From Burkholderiaceae bacterium (GTDB taxonomy: Bacteria > Pseudomonadota > Gammaproteobacteria > Burkholderiales > Burkholderiaceae), in assembly GCA_947448625.1 (NCBI GenBank), contig CANFOT010000011.1, positions 1 to 38,019 of the forward strand: a DNA stretch of 38,019 nt, written 5' to 3'. This document shows, one piece after another, positions 19,217 to 28,829 of the stretch. Position 1 is the first letter of the stretch. Each line of letters opens with the position of its first letter. The notes below the pieces were generated by a model. It was not told the origin of the DNA and ran no database searches. It saw only the letters and a list, made by a program, of their open reading frames with translations. A program made the translations under genes and the position numbers.

Positions 19217-20452
19217 CTAAGGCTTCAGCACCTCTTTTGACAGCGCCTCGCTAGGGCCATAAATCAGCTCAAGATTTTTTTGGATACTCGGCACCTGAGA
19301 GAAACAGCTTTTCACTAAGGCTGGGCTTGAGTACCAATCCACATCACCTTTCGCTTCATCAATAAATGACTTCATCACGATGGCGCTATCAACATCATCA
19401 AGACCTACGGTCCGTAATTTTGCAAAACCGGAGGAGCATGCTTTTGCTAAATCAGACCCTTCGGCTCTAGAAATACGCTGCAACAGGCTGGGGGCTGAGC
19501 TATTTAAGATCTGCATAAAATTTTGACTCAAGCCAGGCATTTGAAAATTCAAAATATATTCTGAAGATAGATTTTCTCGACCAGCCAACCCCTCAACGTG
19601 GGATATCGTTGGATAAAAGATACTGCGGAAAAATTGAAACTCTAGCTTCACAGTGAAGAGAAGTTGTTTATCTGCTTTAGGATCTTTCTGCAATTGCAGG
19701 ATTTGTTTATCGCTTAGGCTGCCAACGCTTTGATCGGCCTTGTAGACTGGAATATCAACCGCGCGAATTCCTTTGCGTAATTCTGGCCAGCTAAAGGTGA
19801 CAGGAACCTTGGCATCAACCATACCTTGCAAAAGACTGTTAGCTTTCTTTTGGGTTTCACCAACTACCGCATTGCCAACCGTGGCTGAAATTCCGCCAAT
19901 AGCCGCCGCCGAACCACCGGTCGCCACAATTGCAGCAGCCCCCAACAATAATTTGGCGGAACCAATGAAATCCTGGTTGGAGTCGCTAGAACTTCTCACA
20001 TTCAACACCAAGGAGAGTGCTCCAGGATTAAAAATAGAATAACTCCCCAGCACAGTCATTGGAACTACTGATAAGGGTGTGCTGCTAAGTGAGGCGCATT
20101 CGGAACCACCCTCCCTCCCATCAAAAGTAGCTATTGGAATATCTAACTTATCCAACTTACCTTTAAAGCCTTGAGTCATGACAGATAAAACTAATTGCGT
20201 TTTATCTGACCCCCAAAAACTGCGGCTTGCCATCTGCGTACAACTGCTGACAGGAATCACTTCAGAGGTAATCGTGAGGTATCCATCATTACCCTTCCCA
20301 TCATGCAACCAATCAGGAGGATCTCCTTTAGCAAACGAAGGATTCATGTCAGGAAAGAAAAATGGGGCTGCTAGGGATAGTTGAGGCAAGGCGCTTACGC
20401 AAATCGCCACACATGACAAAACTGAAGTTTTCATTATCCCTGGGAGGTTCAT
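19217..20452 (-). CDS. Hypothetical secreted protein with Ala/Gly-rich hydrophobic core segment
   Basis: I do not recognise this 411-residue protein. It has a signal peptide with predicted cleavage after LSLA (about 28), so it is probably periplasmic or outer-membrane associated. The mature part has four cysteines (C71, C119, C339, C383), enough for two disulfides. A long Ala/Gly/Ile-rich stretch (about 163-197, GSAKLLLGAAAIVATGGSAA onward) could insert in a membrane or form a glycine-zipper-like segment, as in some bacterial envelope or pore-forming proteins. Two starts are possible: the ATG at 20452, preceded by TAAAAT at 6 nt, and the ATG at 20434, preceded by AGGG. The second gives a more classical signal peptide (MKTSVLS). 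The gene stands alone between queF (convergent) and ssb. Confidence 0.8.
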   Translation of the reverse strand: MNLPGIMKTSVLSCVAICVSALPQLSLAAPFFFPDMNPSFAKGDPPDWLHDGKGNDGYLTITSEVIPVSSCTQMASRSFWGSDKTQLVLSVMTQGFKGKLDKLDIPIATFDGREGGSECASLSSTPLSVVPMTVLGSYSIFNPGALSLVLNVRSSSDSNQDFIGSAKLLLGAAAIVATGGSAAAIGGISATVGNAVVGETQKKANSLLQGMVDAKVPVTFSWPELRKGIRAVDIPVYKADQSVGSLSDKQILQLQKDPKADKQLLFTVKLEFQFFRSIFYPTISHVEGLAGRENLSSEYILNFQMPGLSQNFMQILNSSAPSLLQRISRAEGSDLAKACSSGFAKLRTVGLDDVDSAIVMKSFIDEAKGDVDWYSSPALVKSCFSQVPSIQKNLELIYGPSEALSKEVLKP

Positions 20453-20458
20453 GGATTC

Positions 20459-20464
20459 ATTTTA
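20459..20464 (-). promoter_or_regulatory. Candidate -10 box TAAAAT for leaderless mRNA of the hypothetical secreted protein
   Basis: TAAAAT (5 of 6 to TATAAT) is followed by GAATCC and then the ATG at 20452. The spacing fits a transcription start on the A of ATG. If correct, it favours the longer of the two possible starts. Confidence 0.45.
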
Positions 20465-20510
20465 AGGTGAATATCGAAAATCTAGAGCCGCCCAGGTAAA
20501 CATCAAAAGG

Positions 20511-20542
20511 AAAACCCCAGAAAGCGCATGCTTGCTGGGGTT
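20511..20542 (-). terminator. Intrinsic terminator after ssb
   Basis: On the minus strand AACCCCAG and CTGGGGTT pair over 8 bp. After one mismatch an inner AAGC/GCTT stem with a 4-base loop extends the hairpin. TTTTCC follows the outer stem. It lies about 36 nt beyond the ssb stop codon and separates ssb from the hypothetical secreted protein gene. Confidence 0.85.
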
Positions 20543-20578
20543 CATTGCTACACAGTCAAATGACTGCTGATGCACCAA

Positions 20579-21034
20579 TTAAAACGGAATATCGTCATCC
20601 ATTGCGCCAAGAGAAGCGGCGCTAGAAGATGCTGGAGCTGACTGCTCAGCCGGCTTTGAGCGGCTATAGCTTTCACCACCATCACCACTGCCACCTACTG
20701 GCTTACCACCAAGCATTTGCATTGTTTCTGCAACGATCTCGGTGGAATATTTTTCCTGACCACTAGCATCAGTCCATTTACGCGTACGTAAACGACCTTC
20801 CACATAAACCTGTGAACCTTTTTTGAGGTATTGACCAGCGATCTCTGCGAGCTTTCCAAAGAATGCAACGCGGTGCCATTCTGTGGTTTCTTTCATTTCG
20901 CCAGATTGCTTATCTTTATAACGATCTGATGTCGCTACTGAAATATTGGTTACGGCGTCGCCGCTTGGCATGTAACGTGTTTCTGGATCGCGCCCTACGT
21001 TACCTACGATGATGACTTTATTTACCGAAGCCAT
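20579..21034 (-). CDS. ssb: Single-stranded DNA-binding protein
   Basis: Binds single-stranded DNA in replication, recombination and repair. The 151 residues comprise an OB-fold (1-110) beginning [18 protein letters not shown], a short Gly/Ser/Ala-rich linker, and the conserved acidic tail MDDDIPF that recruits partner proteins. The start is supported by a GGGAGA Shine-Dalgarno sequence 6 nt upstream. The gene follows the MFS transporter gene by 80 nt, with uvrA divergent beyond. This uvrA/MFS/ssb arrangement is common in betaproteobacteria. I found no LexA-type CTG-N10-CAG box upstream. Confidence 0.97.
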   Translation of the reverse strand: MASVNKVIIVGNVGRDPETRYMPSGDAVTNISVATSDRYKDKQSGEMKETTEWHRVAFFGKLAEIAGQYLKKGSQVYVEGRLRTRKWTDASGQEKYSTEIVAETMQMLGGKPVGGSGDGGESYSRSKPAEQSAPASSSAASLGAMDDDIPF

Positions 21035-21114
21035 GTTGTCTCCCGAAGAAAAATACTGCTGTTATTGCTGCTAAAAATAAACTGCTCGCTTTAATTAAAT
21101 CGATGCGTCTACAG

Positions 21115-22299
21115 CTACGTTTTTGGCGCCACATCTTTTGAGGCTGTTGCTCTCGTTGGCATTTCGCCCATCGACCAAGCAATTATAAGCCAGCACAAAA
21201 GTAGCGCTGCACCCATGACAAAGACCGATAAATCACCCTGGGTATCCATTAGATAGCCACCAATCACAGCGCCAGTAAAGAGGCCAATAGACTGAGTAGT
21301 GTTGTAAACACCCAGAGCAGTTCCCTTGGATTCTTTAGCAAAACGAGAGACTAGGGATGGTTGCAATGCCTCGAGTAAGTTAAAACCTACAAAGTAAATT
21401 AACAAGGCAATCGCGATAGCAATAATTGAATGGGCACTCGTAAACACAAACTCTGCAATCAAGAGCAACACAATTGCCACCAATAAGATAGTTCGTAACT
21501 GCTGCTTCTTTTCACCAAAAATCAAAATCGGAGCCATCAAGAAAAAAGAGAGTAGTACTACTGGGAGATAAACCTGCCAATGCGATGACAAAGGTAAGCC
21601 TGCTTGCACCAATAAGCGAGGCACCACCAAGAACATCGCTACTTGAGTAGCATGCAATACAAAGACACCCGCATTCAGACGCATTAGTTCTGGACGAAGA
21701 AAAACCTCTTTCAAACTGGCTTGCTGCAACTTAGCTTCAGGCTTCGTGCTAGGTAGAACGTAATAAGCCACAAAGATTGCCCCAATACCCAGCACTGCTA
21801 AGACCACAAAAATTCCACTCAAACTAATCAAGCGATAAATTGGCGCAGCAATCACCAATGACAAAGCAAATGAAAGTGCAATACTGCCCCCCACCAAGGC
21901 CATCGCACGAGTGCGGACCTGCTCCCGAGTTAAATCAGCAACCCAGGCAGAAATCGCCGCTGAAACCGCGCCGGCACCCATCACGCCACGACCAATCGCG
22001 ATCCACAAGAGGTTATCCTGAGCAGCACAAATTAATGCCCCAGCAACAAATAGAGAAAGCCCCCATAAAACAACTGGTTTTCGACCAATTCGGTCAGAAA
22101 GACGGCCTAAGGGGATATAAAAGCAGGCCTGAACAATATTGAAGATCCCTAGCGTCAAACCGACCCACAAGGCGTGCTCGCCACCAGGCAAGCCCCGTGC
22201 ATGGATGCTAAAAACCGGCAAAAGCAGAAATAGGCCCAGCATACGAAGGCCAAAGATGCCTGCTAAGGCCAGAGTGGAGCGAAGTTCGGAAGGATTCAT
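21115..22299 (-). CDS. MFS transporter (12-helix drug/sugar efflux type)
   Basis: Inner-membrane major facilitator with about 12 hydrophobic segments over 394 residues. Motif A (GRLSDRIGRKPVV, 65-77) lies between helices 2 and 3. The N-terminus (ALAGIFGLRMLGLFLLLPVF) and motif-C-like helix 5 fit proton-driven efflux transporters of the YajR/drug-efflux branch, but without YajR's C-terminal domain. The substrate cannot be told from sequence. It is divergent from uvrA with 37 nt between start codons and upstream of ssb. No Shine-Dalgarno sequence is visible; TATAGC lies 8 nt before the ATG. Confidence 0.88.
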   Translation of the reverse strand: MNPSELRSTLALAGIFGLRMLGLFLLLPVFSIHARGLPGGEHALWVGLTLGIFNIVQACFYIPLGRLSDRIGRKPVVLWGLSLFVAGALICAAQDNLLWIAIGRGVMGAGAVSAAISAWVADLTREQVRTRAMALVGGSIALSFALSLVIAAPIYRLISLSGIFVVLAVLGIGAIFVAYYVLPSTKPEAKLQQASLKEVFLRPELMRLNAGVFVLHATQVAMFLVVPRLLVQAGLPLSSHWQVYLPVVLLSFFLMAPILIFGEKKQQLRTILLVAIVLLLIAEFVFTSAHSIIAIAIALLIYFVGFNLLEALQPSLVSRFAKESKGTALGVYNTTQSIGLFTGAVIGGYLMDTQGDLSVFVMGAALLLCWLIIAWSMGEMPTRATASKDVAPKT

Positions 22300-22322
22300 G
22301 GGAAAGGGCTATATTAACAAGT

Positions 22323-22328
22323 TACGCT
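22323..22328 (+). promoter_or_regulatory. Possible -10 box TACGCT close to the uvrA start
   Basis: TACGCT ends 8 nt before the uvrA ATG, and no Shine-Dalgarno sequence is present. The same hexamer is found before ilvA. It would give a leader of about 2 nt. Weak evidence alone. Confidence 0.25.
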
Positions 22329-22336
22329 AAAAAATC

Positions 22337-25225
22337 ATGAATAACGAAATTAAAATCCGCGGTGCACGTACGCACAACCTCAAAAACATCAATCTAGACA
22401 TCCCTAGAGAGAAATTGGTCGTTTTGACCGGCCTATCCGGATCAGGCAAAAGCTCCCTAGCTTTTGACACCCTATATGCCGAAGGTCAACGTCGCTATGT
22501 AGAGTCCCTATCTGCTTATGCCCGCCAGTTTTTGCAGCTCATGGAAAAGCCGGACGTCGACACGATTGAAGGTCTCTCCCCCGCGATCTCAATTGAGCAA
22601 AAAGCAACTAGCCACAATCCACGCTCTACCGTCGGTACGGTAACTGAAATTCATGATTACCTACGCTTGTTATTTGCTCGCGCAGGAACCCCGCATTGCC
22701 CAGAACATGATCTGCCGCTCGAGGCCCAAAGTGTCTCCCAGATGGTTGACACCGTTTTAGCAATGCCCGAAGACACTAAGCTCATGATCTTGGCTCCAGT
22801 AGTCAGTGAACGCAAAGGTGAGTTTGTAGACTTATTTCAAGACCTACAAGCCCAAGGCTTTGTCCGCTTTCGCGTGCGCTCTGGTGGCGGCACAACCAAC
22901 ACTGCCAAAGCAGAGATTTTTGAAGTTGACCAACTGCCAACACTCAAGAAAAACGATAAGCACTCTATTGAAGTAGTTGTCGACCGCATTAAAGTACGCC
23001 CGGATATTCAACAGCGTTTAGCAGAATCCTTTGAGACGGCCCTGCGCCTTGCTGACGGCAAAGCCATGATTGTCAATATGGATACAGGCAAGGAGATGAT
23101 TTTCTCCAGCAAATTTGCTTGCCCAATTTGCTCCTATTCATTACAAGAACTTGAGCCACGTCTCTTTTCATTTAACAACCCGATGGGTGCATGCCCTTCT
23201 TGTGATGGTCTTGGTCACCAATCCTTCTTTGATCCAAAGCGGATTGTTGCCCACCCAGACCTATCGCTCGCATCTGGCGCTATCAAAGGCTGGGATCGTC
23301 GTAATCAGTTTTACTTCAAGCTGCTACAAACGCTCGCAAAACATGGTGGTTTTGATGTCGAAAAACCCTTTGAAACCCTCAACAAGAAACAGCAAGATCT
23401 GATTTTGCTAGGCTCTGGTGATATCACTATTCCATTCGAATATATCAATGAACGCGGTAAGAACAGTATTCGGGAACATGCTTTTGAAGGAATTGTTGCT
23501 AACTTTGAACGACGCTATCGCGAGACCGACTCGGCAACAGTTCGAGAAGAATTATCACGCTACCAAAACGTACAAACCTGTCCAGAATGCAGTGGTAGTC
23601 GCTTACGCAAAGAGGCGCGATTTGTTAAGGTGGGTGATGGCAAGCAATCACGTGCCATCTATGAAATCAGTGCTTTACCTTTAAAAGAAGCTAAAGAATA
23701 TTTTGAGTCTCTAGAACTCAAAGGTGCCAAACGAGAAATCGCCGACAAGATTGTGAAAGAAATCGGTTCCCGCCTGCGCTTCCTTAATGATGTGGGTTTA
23801 GATTACCTATCACTAGAGCGTAGCGCTGATACCCTATCTGGTGGTGAGGCTCAACGTATTCGTCTAGCCTCCCAAATTGGCTCGGGCTTAACCGGCGTGA
23901 TGTATGTGCTGGATGAGCCATCAATTGGTTTACATCAACGCGATAACGATCGCCTCATCGGCACACTGAAGCATTTGCGTGACTTAGGCAATAGTGTTCT
24001 AGTGGTTGAGCATGATGAAGATATGATTCGCGCATCCGACTACGTCATCGACATTGGCCCTGGTGCCGGCGTGCATGGTGGCGAAGTCGTAGCTGAGGGC
24101 ACTCCCGCAGAGGTCGAGGCCAATCCAAAGTCTTTAACAGGTGCCTATTTATCTGGCCGCGAGTGTATTGCCGTTCCAGAAAAACGCATTCCAGTGAATG
24201 ACAGATTCCTAGAAATCCTTGGGGCTCGTGGTAATAATCTGCAATCCGTTCACGCAAAAATTCCTGTTGGCCTATTAACCTGTGTCACCGGCGTTTCTGG
24301 CTCTGGTAAATCTACGCTAATTAATGACACTCTCCATCATGCAGTTGCGCAGCATATTTATGGCTCAAATGCAGAACCTGCAGCACATGATGCCATCAAG
24401 GGTCTTGAGAACTTTGACAAGGTGATTAGCGTAGACCAATCACCAATTGGTAGAACCCCTCGCTCCAACCCGGCTACATATACAGGGCTATTTACACCGA
24501 TCAGGGAATTATTCTGCGGTGTACCGGCTGCGCGCGAACGCGGCTACGAAGCAGGCCGTTTTTCTTTCAATGTCAAAGGTGGTCGTTGTGATGCCTGTGA
24601 AGGCGATGGCGTTATTAAAGTAGAGATGCATTTCTTACCAGATGTATATGTGCCTTGCGATGTCTGTCACGGAAAGCGTTACAACCGTGAGACCCTGGAT
24701 ATTCGCTACAAAGGAAAAAATATTCATGAAGTGCTGTCGATGACCATCGAACAAGCACATGAATTTTTCGAGGCAGTTCCCATCGTCAAACGCAAACTCA
24801 AAACTTTGCTTGATGTGGGGTTGGGCTACGTCAAGCTTGGTCAAAGTGCAACCACTCTCTCAGGCGGTGAAGCACAGCGCGTCAAGCTCTCGCTAGAGCT
24901 CTCAAAACGAGATACTGGCAGAACGCTGTATATCTTGGATGAGCCAACTACAGGCCTGCATTTCCATGACATTCAACTGCTGTTGACTGTTCTGCAAACC
25001 CTCAAGAAGCAAGGTAATACGATCGTCATCATTGAGCACAATCTGGATGTGATCAAGACTGCTGATTGGATTATTGATCTAGGGCCTAAAGGCGGTGCTG
25101 GCGGTGGGCAGATTATTGCCACAGGCACACCTGAAGAAGTTGCAAAAAACGAGGCTAGCTTTACCGGTCACTACTTAGCGCCACTGCTAGTTCGTAAACC
25201 AACTCTCAGCAAAAAGAAAACGTAA
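22337..25225 (+). CDS. uvrA: Excinuclease ABC subunit A
   Basis: Damage-recognition ATPase of nucleotide excision repair; the dimer loads UvrB at lesions. The 962 residues contain two ABC ATPase modules. The first has Walker [10 protein letters not shown] (32-40). The second has GVSGSGKST, and each carries an LSGGEAQR signature and an LDEPSIGLH or LDEPTTGLH Walker B. Two zinc sites are visible: CPIC paired with CPSC (insertion zinc finger) and CDAC paired with CDVC (the C-terminal DNA-binding zinc finger). Slightly longer than E. coli UvrA (940). Divergent from the MFS gene. Its stop codon abuts the stop of the antiporter gene on the other strand. Confidence 0.98.
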   Translation: MNNEIKIRGARTHNLKNINLDIPREKLVVLTGLSGSGKSSLAFDTLYAEGQRRYVESLSAYARQFLQLMEKPDVDTIEGLSPAISIEQKATSHNPRSTVGTVTEIHDYLRLLFARAGTPHCPEHDLPLEAQSVSQMVDTVLAMPEDTKLMILAPVVSERKGEFVDLFQDLQAQGFVRFRVRSGGGTTNTAKAEIFEVDQLPTLKKNDKHSIEVVVDRIKVRPDIQQRLAESFETALRLADGKAMIVNMDTGKEMIFSSKFACPICSYSLQELEPRLFSFNNPMGACPSCDGLGHQSFFDPKRIVAHPDLSLASGAIKGWDRRNQFYFKLLQTLAKHGGFDVEKPFETLNKKQQDLILLGSGDITIPFEYINERGKNSIREHAFEGIVANFERRYRETDSATVREELSRYQNVQTCPECSGSRLRKEARFVKVGDGKQSRAIYEISALPLKEAKEYFESLELKGAKREIADKIVKEIGSRLRFLNDVGLDYLSLERSADTLSGGEAQRIRLASQIGSGLTGVMYVLDEPSIGLHQRDNDRLIGTLKHLRDLGNSVLVVEHDEDMIRASDYVIDIGPGAGVHGGEVVAEGTPAEVEANPKSLTGAYLSGRECIAVPEKRIPVNDRFLEILGARGNNLQSVHAKIPVGLLTCVTGVSGSGKSTLINDTLHHAVAQHIYGSNAEPAAHDAIKGLENFDKVISVDQSPIGRTPRSNPATYTGLFTPIRELFCGVPAARERGYEAGRFSFNVKGGRCDACEGDGVIKVEMHFLPDVYVPCDVCHGKRYNRETLDIRYKGKNIHEVLSMTIEQAHEFFEAVPIVKRKLKTLLDVGLGYVKLGQSATTLSGGEAQRVKLSLELSKRDTGRTLYILDEPTTGLHFHDIQLLLTVLQTLKKQGNTIVIIEHNLDVIKTADWIIDLGPKGGAGGGQIIATGTPEEVAKNEASFTGHYLAPLLVRKPTLSKKKT

Positions 25226-27205
25226 TCAGAGCAATTTAGATTCGGCTAAATCAGTCGCTTCTGAATTGCCTGAAAGCACCAATATATCGTTCGCTTGTAA
25301 ACGCAATTCTGGGGTGAGCTCTAACTTGACATAGTCAGAGCCGCCCACTTTTCTTCTAACTGCTTGCACGCTAACACCTTCATTCTCAAGGTGTAACTCC
25401 TCAAGAGTCTGCCCAATACTGGCTGACTCAGGTAGCAAGGTTACGGAGTGCAAACGCCACGACTCCTTAGAGTCCACCTCATCAGTAACGCCACGGAAGT
25501 ACCCACGCAAAAGACTATAGCGAGCTTCACGTGCGCTCGTAATACGGCGCACTACCTTACGCATGGGTACGCCCATCATTAGCAAGACATGCGAAGCCAT
25601 CATTAAACTACCCTCAATCAACTCAGGCACAACCTCAGTTGCACCAGCTGCTTGTAGCTTAGCCAAATCTGCATCGTCTTTCGTACGAACTAAAACTGTC
25701 ATGCCCGGGCGAAGGCGCTCAACTTGATGCAATACTTTGAATGTTGCAGGAGTGTCTGCATAGGTAATCACAACTGCCTTAGCTCTTGATAAACCAGCCG
25801 CAACTAAATAATTTTCCCTACTCGCATCACCATATACGACATTATCGCCCGCGCCTGCAGCCTCCTTGACGCGATCTGGATCCATATCTAGAGCAATGTA
25901 AGGAATTTTTTCTTGCTCGAGCATGCGGGCCAGACTTTGACCTGAGCGACCAAACCCACAAATGACTACATGGTTTTCTGTTCGGACACTTTTTGCTGCC
26001 ACACGCGTGAGTGCCAGCGATTGCAATAACCATTCATTACTCGAGAAGCGCATCGCAATACGATCGCTATATTGAATTAAGAAAGGTGCACCAAACATGG
26101 AGAGCAGCATAGCTGCTAACACCGCTTGACTCAAAGCAGGATCAATCAAATCGAGACCATCGATTTGATTTAAGAGAACAAAGCCGAATTCGCCCGCCTG
26201 CGCCAAACATAGGCCAGTCCGAATTGAGATGCCTGGACTTGAACCAAAGGCGCGTGACAGCAAAGCAATCAAACCGAACTTAAAAATCAAAGGGCCAATC
26301 AAGAGCAGCAAGACCAGTACCCACTGTTGATAGATCACTCCAAAATCTAGCAACATGCCAACCGTAATAAAGAAAAGTCCTAGAAGAACATCCCTAAAAG
26401 GCTTAATGTCTTCCTCCACCTGATGGCGGTAGGGTGTCTCAGCAATCAACATACCCGCCAAGAATGCGCCAAGCGCTAAAGACAGGCCAAAATGCTCAGT
26501 GAGTCCAGCCATGCCTAAAACAATCAACAAGAGATTGAGCATGAAAAGCTCTTGGGAACGTAACTTAGCAACCAAGCCAAACCAGCGACTCATTAAAGTT
26601 TGTCCAATGACAAAAATGAGAACCAGCGCAACAGTAAGCTTGATTGACGCTGCGGTGAGTGCCAAAAATAGGTCTCCTGGATTTTTGCCAAGAGAGGGCA
26701 ACAAAATCAACAGGAAAACTACCGCTAAATCCTGAAATAGCAAAATACCAATAATGTTGCGCCCATGGTCTGTTTCAATCTCAGAGCGGTCAGAAATGAG
26801 CTTGGTAACGATAGCGGTTGATGACATTGCCAGGGCGCCCCCTAGGGCAATTGCAGCCTGCCAGGAAATGGGATAGATCCAGTTCATTAGAAGACTTGCC
26901 GGAACTGCTAGGAGCATAGTCAAAATAACCTGACTACCGCCCAAACCAAATACGATCGTTCGCATGGCTCGAAGCTTGTGAAGATTAAACTCCAGGCCAA
27001 TCGAGAACATCAAGAAAACCACGCCAAATTCAGCCAAATACTTAACCGTTGCAGAATCATTGGCTAAACCAAGGGCATGGGGCCCAATCAGGACGCCAAT
27101 GGCTAAGTAGCCCAGAATAGGGGGTAAGCCAAAATAGCGGAAAATAACTACCCCGGCCACTCCGGAGGCCAGCAAGATGAGAGTTAACTGAAGGACTGAC
27201 GGCAT
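25226..27205 (-). CDS. CPA2 family cation:proton antiporter with RCK (TrkA-N/TrkA-C) domains (KefB/KefC-like)
   Basis: Inner-membrane monovalent cation/proton antiporter or K+ efflux protein. The 659 residues contain about 12-13 membrane helices (1-385) with GYLAIGVLIGPHALGL and FGVVFLMFSIGLEF, typical of the Na+/H+ exchanger fold. A cytosolic Rossmann RCK domain (about 405-520, starting HVVICGFGRSGQSLARML) and a TrkA-C domain (about 580-659) follow. The RCK part suggests nucleotide or glutathione control, as in Kef proteins. GGGGTGAG serves as a possible Shine-Dalgarno sequence 4 nt before the ATG. The start codon is only 11 bp from the divergent kdsD start. Ion specificity is not known. Confidence 0.9.
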   Translation of the reverse strand: MPSVLQLTLILLASGVAGVVIFRYFGLPPILGYLAIGVLIGPHALGLANDSATVKYLAEFGVVFLMFSIGLEFNLHKLRAMRTIVFGLGGSQVILTMLLAVPASLLMNWIYPISWQAAIALGGALAMSSTAIVTKLISDRSEIETDHGRNIIGILLFQDLAVVFLLILLPSLGKNPGDLFLALTAASIKLTVALVLIFVIGQTLMSRWFGLVAKLRSQELFMLNLLLIVLGMAGLTEHFGLSLALGAFLAGMLIAETPYRHQVEEDIKPFRDVLLGLFFITVGMLLDFGVIYQQWVLVLLLLIGPLIFKFGLIALLSRAFGSSPGISIRTGLCLAQAGEFGFVLLNQIDGLDLIDPALSQAVLAAMLLSMFGAPFLIQYSDRIAMRFSSNEWLLQSLALTRVAAKSVRTENHVVICGFGRSGQSLARMLEQEKIPYIALDMDPDRVKEAAGAGDNVVYGDASRENYLVAAGLSRAKAVVITYADTPATFKVLHQVERLRPGMTVLVRTKDDADLAKLQAAGATEVVPELIEGSLMMASHVLLMMGVPMRKVVRRITSAREARYSLLRGYFRGVTDEVDSKESWRLHSVTLLPESASIGQTLEELHLENEGVSVQAVRRKVGGSDYVKLELTPELRLQANDILVLSGNSEATDLAESKLL

Positions 27206-27210
27206 ATACT
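27205..27210 (+). promoter_or_regulatory. Candidate -10 box TATACT for leaderless kdsD mRNA
   Basis: TATACT (5 of 6 to TATAAT) is followed by CACCCC and then the kdsD ATG, with no Shine-Dalgarno sequence. Its first base is also the first base of the antiporter start codon on the opposite strand. Any -35 would lie inside the antiporter reading frame; none is obvious. Confidence 0.5.
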
Positions 27211-27216
27211 CACCCC

Positions 27217-28209
27217 ATGATAGCTAAGACTCGTGACCGAACCCTAAAGCTTGCACGCGACACCCTCACAATTGAGGCTGCTGCACTGCACACAATGCGT
27301 GATCGCCTTGAAGGCGAAAATGCTGATGCCCTCATATTGGCAGTGGATCTTCTGCACTCATGCAAAGGCCGTATCGTCGTTTCTGGGATTGGCAAATCAG
27401 GGCATATTGCCCGTAAGATTGCCGCCACCTTTGCCTCCACTGGCTCTCCTGCTTTTTTTGTTCATCCCGCCGAAGCCAGTCATGGTGACCTTGGAATGGT
27501 GACGCGGGACGACGTGTTTGTTGCCCTATCCAACTCTGGTGAGACTGATGAGTTACTGACCATCGTACCAATTGTCAAACGCACTGGCGCAAAACTGATT
27601 GCCCTTACTGGCGCACCAAATTCTTCATTAGCGAAATTAGCTGATGCCCATTTAGATACCAGTGTTGAGAAAGAAGCTTGTCCGCTCAATCTAGCTCCAA
27701 CCACCAGCACAACCGCAGCACTTGCTATGGGCGACGCTCTAGCAGTCGCCCTACTTGATGCTCGCGGCTTTCAGGCGGAAGATTTTCAGCGCTCACACCC
27801 AGGAGGCCGATTGGGGCGCAAACAGCTGATGCATGTCAGTGAAGTCATGCGCGACTTTGATGAAACCCCTAAGATTGCAATCTCCGCCTCCCTACAAGAT
27901 GCCTTACTGGAAATGACTGACAAGCGCATGGGCATGGTAGTTACCTTAGATGGTGCAAACAAAGTTGCCGGCATCTTTACTGATGGCGACTTACGTCGCT
28001 TGCTGGAGAGGAGCACCAATCTAGACGGCCTCACCCTAGAGAAGGCTATTACCTCAGTTCCACGCACCATCCCTCCAGAGCTACTGGCAGAGGAGGCGAT
28101 TGAGATGATGGAAAAACATCGTATCAACCATTTAGTTGTAACTGATCCCAAAGGCGCATTGCTTGGCGCGCTTAACCTCCATGATTTATTTGCGGCCAAG
28201 GTTATTTAA
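27217..28209 (+). CDS. kdsD: D-arabinose-5-phosphate isomerase
   Basis: Converts D-ribulose 5-phosphate to D-arabinose 5-phosphate, the first step to Kdo of lipopolysaccharide. The 330 residues have a SIS sugar-isomerase domain (about 35-175) with VVSGIGKSGHIARKIAATF and LSNSGETDELL. The family segment TTSTTAALAMGDALAVALL and SHPGGRLGR follow. A pair of CBS domains closes the protein (about 205-330). It starts the kds-lpt operon, with kdsC 36 nt downstream. The start codon lies 11 bp from the divergent antiporter start, so the promoter must overlap coding sequence. Confidence 0.96.
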   Translation: MIAKTRDRTLKLARDTLTIEAAALHTMRDRLEGENADALILAVDLLHSCKGRIVVSGIGKSGHIARKIAATFASTGSPAFFVHPAEASHGDLGMVTRDDVFVALSNSGETDELLTIVPIVKRTGAKLIALTGAPNSSLAKLADAHLDTSVEKEACPLNLAPTTSTTAALAMGDALAVALLDARGFQAEDFQRSHPGGRLGRKQLMHVSEVMRDFDETPKIAISASLQDALLEMTDKRMGMVVTLDGANKVAGIFTDGDLRRLLERSTNLDGLTLEKAITSVPRTIPPELLAEEAIEMMEKHRINHLVVTDPKGALLGALNLHDLFAAKVI

Positions 28210-28245
28210 GCCGCTTACTTTCTAAAATTTGATTGACTCATTCAC

Positions 28246-28818
28246 ATGCCTAGCGCCTTTAATGCCCATAACACTAACCCTCTAAGCCAATATCCGCAGG
28301 CTTGGGAGCGCGCTGGCGCAATCAAATTGCTTGTACTGGATGTCGATGGCGTTCTCACTAATGGACAGGTATTTATCGGCGAGAGCGGCAAAGAATCTCT
28401 TAAGGCATTTGATATTCAGGATGGCTTAGGCATCAAGCTCTTGGAAAAAATTGGCATTCCGACAGCCATTATTACTGGACGTAGCTCCAAAATGGTTTTA
28501 GCGCGCTGTGAAGAGCTTGGCATTAAACACGTTCACATGGGTGCGGAAAATAAAGCTATTGCGTTAGAAAAGATTCTGCAGTCACTTGGACTCAAGCCAT
28601 CTGATTGCGCAGTAATGGGTGATGACTGGCCCGACCTTCAAATGATGAAGTCTGCAGGCTTGAAGGTGTGCCCCGCGCAAGGACATAGTGCCGTGCAAGA
28701 AACAGCCCACTTTGTCACCACTCGATCTGGTGGTAGTGGTGCAGTACGTGAAGTTTGCGATCTGATCTTGAAAGCCCAAAACCAATACGAGACCTTACTC
28801 GCTCAGGCGCACGCTTAA
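28246..28818 (+). CDS. kdsC: 3-deoxy-D-manno-octulosonate 8-phosphate phosphatase
   Basis: HAD-superfamily (C0 type) phosphatase that releases Kdo from Kdo 8-phosphate. The 190 residues show motif I LDVDGVLTNG with nucleophile D32 and D34, motif II ITGRSS, the conserved lysine in HMGAENKAIAL, and motif III MGDDWPDL. The C-terminal SGGSGAVREVCDLIL is typical of KdsC. It lies between kdsD and lptC, 11 nt from the latter. No Shine-Dalgarno sequence is seen. Confidence 0.96.
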   Translation: MPSAFNAHNTNPLSQYPQAWERAGAIKLLVLDVDGVLTNGQVFIGESGKESLKAFDIQDGLGIKLLEKIGIPTAIITGRSSKMVLARCEELGIKHVHMGAENKAIALEKILQSLGLKPSDCAVMGDDWPDLQMMKSAGLKVCPAQGHSAVQETAHFVTTRSGGSGAVREVCDLILKAQNQYETLLAQAHA

Positions 28819-28829
28819 GGTCTTTCGCA

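Noticed and set aside
22300..22336. LexA (SOS) box upstream of uvrA, as in E. coli
   Set aside because: No CTG-N10-CAG pattern is present here or upstream of ssb.
27786..28199. 137-codon antisense reading frame opposite kdsD
   Set aside because: It is a shadow frame of a clear enzyme gene, with Ser/Arg-rich low-complexity composition and no recognisable domain.
28755..28829. Longer lptC start inside kdsC
   Set aside because: It is TTG-initiated, overlaps kdsC by more than 60 bases, and the ATG at 28830 gives the usual LptC N-terminus.
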